DNA from: Hyaloperonospora brassicae
Taxonomy: Eukaryota > Oomycota > Peronosporomycetes > Peronosporales > Peronosporaceae
Reading direction: 5' to 3'
NCBI GenBank assembly: GCA_947650285.1
Contig: CANTFL010000049.1
Span: 1-64,000, forward strand
DNA length: 64,000 bases
Every line of letters starts with the position of its first letter. Position 1 is the stretch's first letter. A program made the translations under genes and the position numbers. Positions 31,087-41,490 of the stretch are shown here, piece by piece. A model generated the notes under the pieces. The model was not told where the DNA came from. It was given only the letters and a program-made list of their open reading frames with translations, and did not search any database.

Positions 31087-33830
31087 TTGGGGTTACGACT
31101 CGAATGCACCGTCGGTCAAATGACAAAAAGAGCACCTCAATTGTCTGTACAAGTAGACGCTCAAACCGAGTGTTAGAGGTCGTCGTGTTCGACCGGAGAG
31201 GGTACGAACGAAGTGAATGTTACTCTCTACAAGAGGGCGCTCCTCTCTAGATTTAGGAGGTGTGGCCGTCACGACAAGCAGACATCTTTTTGCTTTCGTC
31301 TAAAATTAGGACGCTCCAACTATTTGCAGGCGAAAAAAGCAACGATCACACAGCGCGAATCGTCCTGCAGACCTCACCACGATATCCCCACTATTATTGC
31401 AGCTTCACCTGCCGCACGGGAGCGATCAAAGCGGTATGAGTCTTCCTGTGATGACCAAGAAAGTTGCGGTTGAGAATGTAGATGCCACCTTACAAAAATG
31501 CATGTGTCGTCCACTGCCTCTGTATCTATCATCTGCGTCCTCAACTGCAGTAGCTCCACAAAATACATTCCCGCGACTCACTCCAACGCCTTCACATTCT
31601 TCGCACTTTCGGCTTGCGCTACAAGCTGAATGAGGTCTCAAAACGACTGTGTGCATCGTTGCTATCGAGACACCACGTCCCAGCAACGTCTCTCTACACT
31701 TTCAGAGGATGTCGAGAATGCGGACGGCGATGAAACTCTTGCCCATGTGCCATGCCTTCGACTTGGCTGTACATTGCGCCGCATGCAGGGACGGCATCGA
31801 CCATCCGCTTCGGGATAAGACAGTAGGAAGGCTCGAAGTTGCAGAGCCGAAATCTGGAGGAAAAGAACGGTCCAATGAGAATCATAAGAAACGTCGTAAA
31901 GCCAGCAAAATACATAGCCGACGCTCGCAAACTACGACAATCGAAAAGCTAATGGTGCGTTGAAGCTGCTGTGGCCCAGTGATGTAGCGCCACGCAACGG
32001 ATGTGGGTACAGGCTGCTTTACTCGGATGCATCACCTGTGTACCCGAGAAGAGTGGAAAAGATCGATGGTCAAGCTCACGTCAGCTGCAAGATTGAATCT
32101 CAGTGTCACCTCCGGCTGCAATAATCGATCAGACTGAACGACGCAGGATGGCGGAAGCTCCTCAGATTTGCCGAGGTTCAAGTCGAAAGCAAAAACCGAG
32201 TTGAACTACATGTATTTTTGCTTGTGTTGAAGTTGGCCATTTCAGTGAGGTGTACCAGTCGACCACTCAAACTACTTATCAGCGAGTCACGTGCGTCTTG
32301 TCGGACACTTTGATGTGGTAGCTTCAGCAACGCATGAAAGCTCACTTGGACCGTTCGACACTCGACGCTCAGAAACAGACCCTTTTTACCATCTGTTGGT
32401 AGCAAAATCGTTTGTGGACAAGGCGACCTCAAGACGTTCATAGTGCTGCGGTGCCAAACGCTCATTGTGCTCTTTGCTTTACCAGTACACGGTACTAGAC
32501 TAGCTCGTCAAAAAGTATAAGGATGCGCTGAAGCACCATTCGAAGCTTTTGACGATAGCGACACCGTCGCCTCCCTCTGTCATGTCTAGTGCGACAACCG
32601 ATCCGGACGCAAGAAAATGCGTTTAGTTGTTGGCTCGACGACATCAAACGGGTCGTGTGTAACGGAGCCACACTGTTGCATGGCATTGACACAAACGTAC
32701 ATGTCAAGGCGAAATTTGTCATAGCGTATACAATGTGACAATAATACTACCGATAACCGTATTGGATAAGCACCACTTTTGGAGTGATATCAGCAGCAGT
32801 TGACGACACTCTGCTCATTGTTGGTGCATGCCATTGTACTGACCAACAAATACACTTTTTGGAAAGTGATAAGACAATGGGAAGTGAGAAGAAAGTGTAC
32901 GATGTTATTTGTACTTTGTTTGTTCTGGTAAGGAAGAGGCTTTTGACTGATTTGTAGCTGCATCAACTACAGTACTAAGCTTTCTTTTGCCTTCGACCAA
33001 GCTGTTCTTGTCCGGCTGACATCCTCGATTGTTTTGGTGCATAGGTTTCACTTCGTTTTCTTGCGACTCTTTAGTCCCGTCCCAGAATAAGCCCCTCTAT
33101 GTCGAAGCCTGACCTGCCGACCTGCCGTCAGGGCTCCATCCACCATCCAATGGCGCAGAAAGTATACACGGTCGACCACAATAGCGTTAGGTCGCCTGGA
33201 AATACATTTAGCTGCACAGCAGTCGAGTACACGTAGCAGTAGATGTCGATTTTACTACTAACCTATATCCATTGTTATTTTGTACTTGATCGCTGTATCG
33301 ATCTTGCAGCCAAATATATAAATGTCTCAATCGCAAACTTGGAAACGTGCCGCTACGCCGATAGTGGGACGGAGTTACACGTCGGTTGGTAACCGACATA
33401 ACAAGTGTGGTTCACACCAGGGATGAGATCACAGTGAAAATGGTATTAGAACACCTTATCAGTCGTTGGGGGCTGAAGTGTGCCAGCCACCAAATACGAG
33501 ATCTTTTAAAAAAGGTATCAATCAGAGCATTAGTATCTAAATTAGGTGCGTTTAGTCGAAGGTGTCCTTTTCGATAAAATAAAATAAAGTTCAGCCCCCT
33601 TTTTGATCTATTCGAGACATGTGCCTTCTAAAGGCGACTCAGGTCGTAAGAGAGTCAAGCCTTGTTAAGAAATAGACACCTCAGCACACGGTGCATTCGA
33701 TTCGCTGAATCGTTAAGCTCCTTTAAACAAGGATCTGGAGCTGTAAGCTCGTTGGCTCCTAGAGTCGTGTTCTTGTAAAGAATAGGCTTGCTCGTCAAGC
33801 TGAAAGCGTACTTCTGTCAATTAGCTGTTC
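31087..33830. other. gene-poor stretch with unassigned coding remnants
   Basis: Two minus-strand patches look protein-like but broken: 31960-31690, with a possible membrane segment (MYFAGFTTFLMILIGPFF), and 32720-32199, where DKFRLDMYVCVNAMQQCG runs into a stop and another frame continues (VVALDMTEGGDGVAIVKS). I cannot name a family. 33595-33790 is a diverged copy of 41310-41490 and probably old repeat. Confidence 0.4.
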
Positions 33831-33835
33831 TAGCT
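33831..33835. other. target-site duplication, left copy (TAGCT)
   Basis: tagct lies directly before the left Copia LTR and recurs directly after the right LTR at 39227-39231. A 5-bp duplication is typical for Copia integration and proves the two LTRs bound one insertion. Confidence 0.92.
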
Positions 33836-34127
33836 TGTTGGCAAGATGCGTGTTGCGATAAGGAAGCGTTAGGTGAAATTTAAGATACTGTTGTATTTCC
33901 TTACTAGTTCTCTCTTCTCTGCCATGCTTCCCAAAGCACTCTACTCCAGTCATCCATTTCGCACGCATCCTAGCCCTACTCGAATCACTATCCTGCTTGT
34001 CACTCTGCGTCCATCTTGTGCGCACAGCGAGTTTGTGACATCATGTTTCCAAATAAAACCCCAAGCCACCGGCCGAACACTCCGATCGCCTTTACGTACC
34101 CTTGCACCCATTTCCAACATTCCAACA
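33836..34127 (-). repeat. 3' LTR of the Copia element (292 bp)
   Basis: Starts tgttggcaag and ends ttccaaca. It is identical in length to the LTR at 38935-39226; I count about nine substitutions between them (about 3%), so the insertion is fairly recent. It is the 3' LTR because the coding frame runs on the minus strand. Confidence 0.93.
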
Positions 34128-34250
34128 CTCCTCCTCGGTCGTGACTTGCCCTCACACCCTATTCCAATTCTTGTGCTTGCATATGTTCTTGTCCTTGTGC
34201 TCCTCCATCCTCGAGCTCCTTGATCACCCTTGATCGTCCTTGACCTTTTC

Positions 34251-37200
34251 TTATCCAATGCGCACGAGTGCGCGCAGTGCCGAGAGCTTTGTCGCGTCCA
34301 GCGCCTTCGTGAGGAGGTCTGCGAGCATCTGCTCCGACCTGACATAGCTCGCCGTGATGATACCGCGACGCGAGTAGTCGCAAAGGAACTTAAGGCGCAC
34401 ATCCACATGTTTTGCCTTCAGCGACGATGCCTCTCCCGCGATCTGCGCGATCGACGCTTGGTTGTCCACCCGCAACTGCATCGGGAGCGCGGGCTCTACG
34501 CCCACTTCGCACAACATCTCGCGCAGGCCGAGCAGCTCGCGCGCTACCTCACTCGCCGCGACAAACTCCGCCTCCATCGTCGACAGGGAGACGCCTCCCT
34601 GCTTCCGCGCACCCCAGCTGACAGCCATCCCGTTCAGCATCACGATGCCGCCCGTCATTGACTTCCGGTCCGTCTTGTCGGCGGCAAAATAGGCGTCGCT
34701 GAACGCTTCTAGGCGCACCGCCGCACCTAGATTGTCTTCTGGGATCATCGTGACCTTGAGCGCCACCGTTCCCTTGAGGTATCGCGCGATGCGCTTAGCC
34801 AATTTCCAGTCTGCTAGTCGAGGCGCGTGTGCTCGTCTCGTAACCTTGTGCACCGCAAATGCTATATCGGGGCGCGTGCAACGCGCCATCCAGAGCAGCG
34901 AGCCGACCAGCGACTGGAACTGGCGCACAGTCGCTCCTATTTGCGCTCTTGGCGTCATAAGAAGCTCCGCGTCGCCCTCCTTCAACTCGTAGCAGCTGTC
35001 GTCGATCGGCGTCCACGTCGATTTTGCGTAGGCGAGTCCGTTGTCGCGTAGGAGATCTCTGATGGCCTCCTCTTGATCGAGCGTGTACCCATTCTGACCG
35101 TTGTGCGTCACGCGCATGCCCAGGAACTTGCTGACACGCCCCAGGTACTTGATCGACAACGACGCGAGGCTTGTGAAGAACCGCTCGACCGCCGCCGCGC
35201 TCGTCCCTGTCGCTAGAAGATCGTCGACATACACGCCGACCACGACGAGGTCGTCGCCGTCGCGCTTCCAGTAGAAACACATGTCGCTCTCACACCGCGT
35301 GAAACCGGCAGTAGAGAGATTCGAGTGCAGCAGCTGGCTCCACAGCCATCCTGCCTGCTTGAGCCCGTTATGGCTCTTCCGCAGCTCCAGCACCAGCTCG
35401 ATCGCGTTCGAAACGCCTTGCGCTCGTAGCGTCTCCTTCGGGACTGGCATGCCGCGCGGCATCTGTAGATAGATGCGGAGGTGAGGCTCCTTGTCCGCTT
35501 TAACGTAGGCGTTGGGGATGTAACCGTGCTTGGCAGGCACCCCCCACGTAGCCGCAAGCGCCAGGATCACTTTGACTGTCGATAGGTCCATCACGGCAGC
35601 GAAGGTGAGGGTGTAGTCGACGCCAAGCACCTGTTCGTTTCCACAAGCCACCAGTCGCGCCTTCAGCCGCTCGAGGTCGCCATACGCATCTGTCTTGGTC
35701 TTGTAGACCCATTTGGTGTGCAGCGCATGCGTTCCTGCCGTTCGCCTAGTGGTAGTCCAGACGTCGTTGGCCTCGAGCGCGGCGATCTACTCTTGCATCT
35801 CCGTCTCCTAACCTTCGCGCTTGCCGCTGCGCATCGCCTGTCCGTAGTTAAGCGGATCGTGCTTGAAAGCAGCATTTACGGCTTCTCCGCTCGCGGCTGT
35901 CTCCTCCTGACGAGCAGCCGCTTCTGCGCGTTTCGAAGCCCCGCGTGTTCCTTGCGCCGCTCGCGTCCATCGCTTTCTGCTTTTACGCGTCGCCCTGTTG
36001 CCCTCTGCGCGACCATCGTTTGCCACTGCTTCTGCTGGCGTGTCCGTCTCTACCTGGCCTCCGGCTCGATCGCCGGCGTCCATCGCGCGTTGGAGTTGCG
36101 CGTTTTGCGCCTCCGTCAATGTCTCGATATTTTTGATGTGCTGCGTGACGACCACTTTGTTGTCACGCGGTAGCAGCACCTTGTATCCCTTGGTTTCCTC
36201 GCTGACGCCGACAATGATGGCGCGCGTCGAGCGTTGCAGCAGCGATTTCTTGCGCGGGTCCCTATACACGCTGCACTGCGAGCCAAAAACGACAATTCCA
36301 CGCATATCCGGCGTCTTGCCCGTCAGCACCTCGAGTGGTGACGCTCTCTTTGCATTTTCTCGCGTGGAGCTCCGGTTGAGGATGTGGTCGGCGTATAGCA
36401 CTGCGTCTCCCCAGAACATCAGGGGCAGCGCGCAGGCAAACATCACGCTACGCGCGAGGTTCAGCACTGTCCGGTGAATTCGTTCCGCCTTGCCGTTTGA
36501 GGCCTGATTGCGCGCCTCCGACACTTGGCGCGCGAAGCCCGTGCGCTCACAGAACAGGTCCACGTTGGCGTATTCTCTGCCGCCGTCCGTGCGGAGAACG
36601 TGGACCTTGAACCCAAAGAGCTTCTCGAAATGAACGAGGAACGCCTCGAACTGCTTCGCTGCAGCGTCCTTCGTGCGCGCGAGGAAGACTCGGCAGTAGT
36701 TGCTCTTGTGATCAACGAAGTTCACAAGGTAACGATTGCCGAGTCGGTCCTGCGGCGTCATTGGACCCTTGAGGTCCGAGCATATGACGCCACCGATGCG
36801 ATCGATGGGCGAGTGCGTGCCGCTGTCTTGTTGGGACTGCGCGTTGCGCGTCTGCTTACCCTCGAGGCACGACACGCGCGCCATGCGTTTATTGTTGCTG
36901 AGCCAAATGCCTGATGCCGGATCTCGCGCCATGCGTTCGATCGTGTCGTACGCAAGGTGTCCGAGTCGCTGGTGCCAGTGCAACAGCGAGGCTTCGTGCG
37001 GCTCGTCGGCGTTGATTTCCGTTGCATGCGCTTCGAGAGCCGCCATGATCGCGTCGCCGCCTGCACCTTCCTTGTCGCGCGTAGCCTTCGTCAGGACATA
37101 CAGCACGTTGCTGTCGATAGTGACATCGAACGCGACCGCACCATCGCTGCACCGAGCGAGCGATTGCCTGTCGCCGGAGTGCACTAGGGCAAATCCTTTG

Positions 37201-38930
37201 TTCGCAAGCTTGCCATACGACACAATGTTCTTCGCCAGTCGCGGCGCCAAGTACACATCTGTGAGCGTCACTACCACCTCAGCGCTACGAGCGAGAACCT
37301 CGAGGCGCACGCTGCCAACACGCGTCAAGTGAAGCGACTCGTCGTCTGCCATCGCAATATCGTGGCTGCAAGCCGTCGAGTTGAGCAGAAGCGACTCGTC
37401 GTTGACAAGATGCCGGCTCGCCCCGCTATCGAGGATCCAGTCTCATCGGACAACGCCCATGGAATCGGTCGCCGCAAGCACGAAACCGCGTGTGCCGTCC
37501 GTGGCTCGTACTCCGTCGCTCGTCGCAATCAAGAAGCCGCATGAGTCGTCCTTTGCTCGCGCTCCAGCTCTTGCATTGGTCGCTGCGGCGTCCTTGCCGC
37601 GCGAGCCTTTCTTCCTTCTGTTGCGCTTCTTCGTGGTCTCCCTGCGCTTCTCGGTCAGTGCAAGGATCATGCTGGCGCCTCCACCCTCCGCGGGTGTCTC
37701 GTCGTCGTGCACGACTCGCGCGCGACAGTCGGCCGCGATGTGGCCTGGTCGCCCACATCGGTAGCACGTGATCGCGCCCTTGGGTTTGCCTTCCACGTGC
37801 GCGGTGACGACCTCACGACCCACCGCGCTGCTACCGTGCTCAATGGACTGCGCGAAGTGCGCCAGCTCTTCGGCATGGCGTAGGTAGTCGACTCGCGTGG
37901 GTTCATACTTGGACCGCATCACATTCATCAGCTTCGGCGAAGCATGGTGGACGATGTTATCGAGAACGAGCGAATCGGCACCACCACGCGCCTCGCTGAC
38001 GGCGACCATATACAGGAAGTGCTCTGCCCAGGTGCGTCGTGCGTCCTTCTTGGCCATGAATAACTTCATCGCCTGGCTTGCCGTGATTGACGTCTTAAAC
38101 GTGCGCAGTAGCTGCTCCATGATGTACTCCAGTGTGGGTGATTGCGTCCACCAGGTATCGACCTGCTTGTAATATTACCTATCAGCCGTGCCGGCGTGAA
38201 AGTGCCCAAGAAGGTCGACCTTGACATCTTCGGTCCATCCGAAACCACACGACGCTTCCGCGAGGCTCACCGCGCGCAGAAACGTACGCCCCCAATCAAA
38301 AAATCCGCTCCCGAGTCCGCGGTACAGCTCTGTACCATCGAACTTGCGTATGTTCAACTTCCGCTGGCTTGCCGACGGCATCCCATAACCGTTGAGGCCC
38401 GGTCGCACATACGCTTGTTACGGAGCGACTGGTTGCGGCGTCGGTAGCGTTGCATACTCCTGCAGAGGTGGCGCATGAGCTGGTGCGCGCTGCTGCAGCT
38501 GAGGTGCTGCGCGCGCGCGAGGTGGCTCGATCGGTGCGAATCGCGACGCGCCAAGATCAGTCGCGCGCTGGTACCCACGCGGCACGGGTGGCTTCTCCTC
38601 CGCGTCTCCAATCGCGTCGATCGTCATCGGCCGGCCGCGCGTGTTGGCGCCGAGATTCGAGGCTAACAGTCCGCTCTCCACGGCTACGAACATGCGCTCC
38701 TCCTCGTCTCGCACTCTCTGCGACGACTCGAGGCTCGCCAGTCTATCGGTGAGTGCGGCGAGCGCGGCGAGGATCTTATCGTCTCGCTGCCCGCTCTCGC
38801 GAGCGAGTCCATCGTCGACGAATGCGGGTGCGGTAGACGCACGCGCCGAAGAGCCGCGCCCAGGCGCAGTCCGAGGGACACCCCCTGGTGTCTTCGTTGT
38901 CGGTTCGGTGGTTGCGGCCATTGGGCTCAT
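34251..38930 (-). pseudogene. gag-pol: Copia gag-pol, one frame of 1,560 codons with five nonsense codons
   Basis: The frame starts at ATG 38930. Gag covers about 38930-37480, with a zinc knuckle CYRCGRPGHIAADC near 37770-37725. The protease motif DSGASRHL is near 37430-37405. Integrase (about 37100-36300) has HWHQRLGH and SCLEGK, where the first Cys of the expected pair reads Arg, then SDLKGP, LRTDGG and NGKAERIH. Reverse transcriptase (about 35700-34900) has YVDDLLATG, and RNase H (about 34720-34300) has DRKSMTGG and STMEAEF. In-frame stops are at 38418 (TAA), 38175 (TAA), 37443 (TGA), 35808 (TAG) and 35787 (TAG). No frameshift is needed anywhere, so decay is by point changes only. Confidence 0.9.
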
Positions 38931-38934
38931 AACC
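38922..38934 (-). other. primer-binding site of the Copia element, overlapping the gag start codon
   Basis: Directly inside the 5' LTR the minus strand reads GGTTATGAGCCCA. Its complement, TGGGCTCATAACC, is the anticodon-arm sequence of initiator tRNA-Met with its CAT anticodon, as used by Drosophila copia through a half-tRNA primer. The ATG at 38930-38928 inside this site is the first codon of gag. Confidence 0.8.
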
Positions 38935-39226
38935 TGTTGGCAAGATGCGTGTTGCGAGAAGGAAGCGTTAGGTGAAATTTAAGATACTGTTGTATTTCCT
39001 TACTAGTTCTCTCTTCTCTGCCATGCTTCCCAAAGCTCTCTGCTCCAGTCATCCATTTCGCACGCATTCTAGCCCTACTCGAATCACTATCCTGCTTGTC
39101 ACTCTGCGTCCATCTTGTGCGCACAGCGAATTTGTGACATCATGATTCCAAATAAAACCCCAAGTCACCGGCCGAACACTCCGATCGCTTTTACGTACCC
39201 TTGCACCCATTTCCAACATTACAACA
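38935..39226 (-). repeat. 5' LTR of the Copia element (292 bp)
   Basis: Same termini as the left LTR; followed at 39227-39231 by the second TAGCT. On the minus strand this is the promoter-bearing LTR. No TATA-like site is called with confidence. Confidence 0.93.
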
Positions 39227-39231
39227 TAGCT
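39227..39231. other. target-site duplication, right copy (TAGCT)
   Basis: Matches 33831-33835 exactly and abuts the end of the right LTR. Confidence 0.92.
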
Positions 39232-41135
39232 TCACCAAAGTGGGTCTATATTCGTAAACCGTTTGCACTTCCCATGCTAGACCTCAGTCTCAGTCTCAGC
39301 CTTGACATCCGGCTTCCTTCGTAATTTAGATTTACTGGCGGTCCAAGTTTGTCCCCAAGGAGGAAACGATGATCGAGCGAAGCCGCTCCAGTCGCCTTGA
39401 GCTTGAAATAAATGTACAAGTAAGTGGCTTCCGGAGTTTAGATGCCGACGTAAGCCGGCGGAAGGCGCCCATACATCAAATTCGTGGTCAAATAATAAAG
39501 TATCGCATCTATGGTCTCATCCCCACGTGCTGGATTACAATCAAGGTCCGGGTACGACTGTGTGCTGAAAACAAAGTTGTCACAGTGGACACCTTTCCTA
39601 GTCGACGCCCTATCTTCCAGGTGTGGTAGTTCTGCTGTGATAGACAGGTGTTAGCATTAGTTTCTCAACGTTCATTCGCTGTAATTAGCGCGGAAGATAG
39701 TGGGAATAACTCCTCCATTATTAAAGACACTGACAAGACTCGAAGCGGGTCCATAACGCGTCTTGGCGCGCGATTTTACATAGCGATCAATCACCATTAC
39801 CTCTTTAACCACAACACTGTAGGCAAAAACACGGTTTTGGCGACTTAGAGGCTTTGACATGAGAAAGTTCTAGTCACAGGTGGTCGACTGATTCAATCGC
39901 CACCTATGAGAAGCACATGTTATTGCGAAAGAGTATCACTTCGTATGCACTTGAGACTCCGTTTATGAGCATGTACGTGCGATGATAATACCACATCTAA
40001 CTGTTGTCACTTTTAAACTTGACTTTTACGCACCACACCGCGTAGACCATCTTGCTACTTCAATTTCCCAAACTCACCCCAGAAATTGGTTCACGCTAGT
40101 CACAAAGAGATCTCCTTAGTGACACTGAGGTAATCAGTCAACACCAGCTTTTTATTTGAACCAGTTAAATTCTGGCTGACACCTATGTAAACATGGCACC
40201 TCTGGGTAAGATACGAGGCACAATCACCCCAAGGCAAAAGCGTGTTCCACATTCCTTAACCGCTGGACAGGTTTACAATGCATGATGTAGAAAAGTGTCG
40301 TAATTGTGGTGCATAACCAATTGAGCATCCAGGGTTCTTGTTGTTAGTAACGTAGACTTAATAATGAACTCTAGCGATGTGACCTGCCACTCTTGAGTAC
40401 GTTGTTGCCGTATGTTCTTGATGGTCGTTTACGTTTTCGCACTGGAATCGTTTTTTACTCTGTTACCCACGTGCGATATTTTAGCGACAGGCCTACCATT
40501 CGACAGCGGGATAGGTAGCGTTACGGTTGGATTGGTCCATTTCCGGTCAAAGACCACGAGCGAAACGCGGAGATCTGCTTTCGACTAGCTGACACTCTAA
40601 TTCTACTCAATCATATGTTAAGCTTTGTTACAACTTCTGTGCTGGAATCTATTTTACCGATCCATATACTATCAATCGAAGCATAACGTGTCGCGTTACA
40701 CCAAAGGCAATTTGTGGATAATTAAATGACCATGAACATAGTTGCTCTCGAACTAGCGGATATACATCCTGTCGACGATGCTCGTCGAAAACGCTTGAAA
40801 TGGAATTGACTTTGATGATATACAGCTCGGAAAACGAATGCGTCCGTCTACAACAAAGCCGTCAAGATCACGTAGGTTATTCGCCATTGAAGAAAATAAG
40901 AAGCGTAATATGTCATCATGTACATGTGGATGTCATCAAGTGAAATGTGAGCTTGACTGAGAGAGGAAAAGATCTCATTGCCACATTCGAAATGTAATAT
41001 AGACATCATCGCGAATTACCGTTGAAGTAGGTACCCTAAAACAAAATTGTCATGATATTTAGGCTATCAGTAGTTGACATGTGCCGAAAGGATCATCAAG
41101 ACGCTGCGTCATCGGTGTAATGGTGGTACACGATA

Positions 41136-41181
41136 AGTGGTACACCACGGTACATGTACGTGTACCATGTGGTGTGCCACT
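41136..41181. repeat. imperfect inverted repeat around gtacatgtac
   Basis: The outer arms agtggtacaccac (41136-41148) and gtggtgtgccact (41169-41181) pair with one mismatch. The inside is itself rich in gtac palindromes. It stands alone in AT-rich DNA; function unknown. Confidence 0.7.
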
Positions 41182-41309
41182 CGTTTGATCAGTGTCGTAT
41201 CAGGTACGAAAGATACGTTTCAGGTTTTAATTTAGCAGAGCGTAAAACCTAACTTCTGGTAATCAGAAAGTGACTTCAATTTGCTTTTTAGTCGTAATAT
41301 AAACATCAG

Positions 41310-41490
41310 TTCCAATTTTGATCCTTTATGGACACGTGCCTTGCTGAGACGTCTCAGATCTTTTAAGACTATGTAATATTTGTTAAGGTGTAAAATCTTG
41401 AGCACTTTGTGGTGGTGATGGTTTGAATCGTTAGGTTTCTTGAACAAGGGTCTTGAGATTTTAATCTTATTGACTATCGGAGTCGATATT
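41310..41490. repeat. diverged repeat shared with 33595-33790
   Basis: Both copies share ordered blocks in the same orientation: ttttgatc, ac(a/g)tgccttc-like, tgaatcgtta, gaacaagg/aaacaagg and gagtcg, with similar spacing. They are probably remnants of one old non-coding repeat or LTR. Confidence 0.5.

Larger units (their letters stand above)
33836..39226 (-). mobile_element. full-length Copia (Pseudoviridae-type) LTR retrotransposon
   Basis: The element has paired 292-bp LTRs, a TAGCT target duplication, a primer-binding site next to the right LTR and a single gag-pol frame on the minus strand with domain order gag-PR-INT-RT-RNase H, the Copia order. The frame is closed by five in-frame stops with no shift, so this copy cannot make the full polyprotein unless stops are read through. 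The polypurine tract before the 3' LTR is probably cgaggaggag (34137-34128, minus strand). Confidence 0.92.

Noticed and set aside
35718..37332. Several plus-strand frames of 100-200 codons
   Set aside because: Shadows of the Copia integrase frame on the minus strand.
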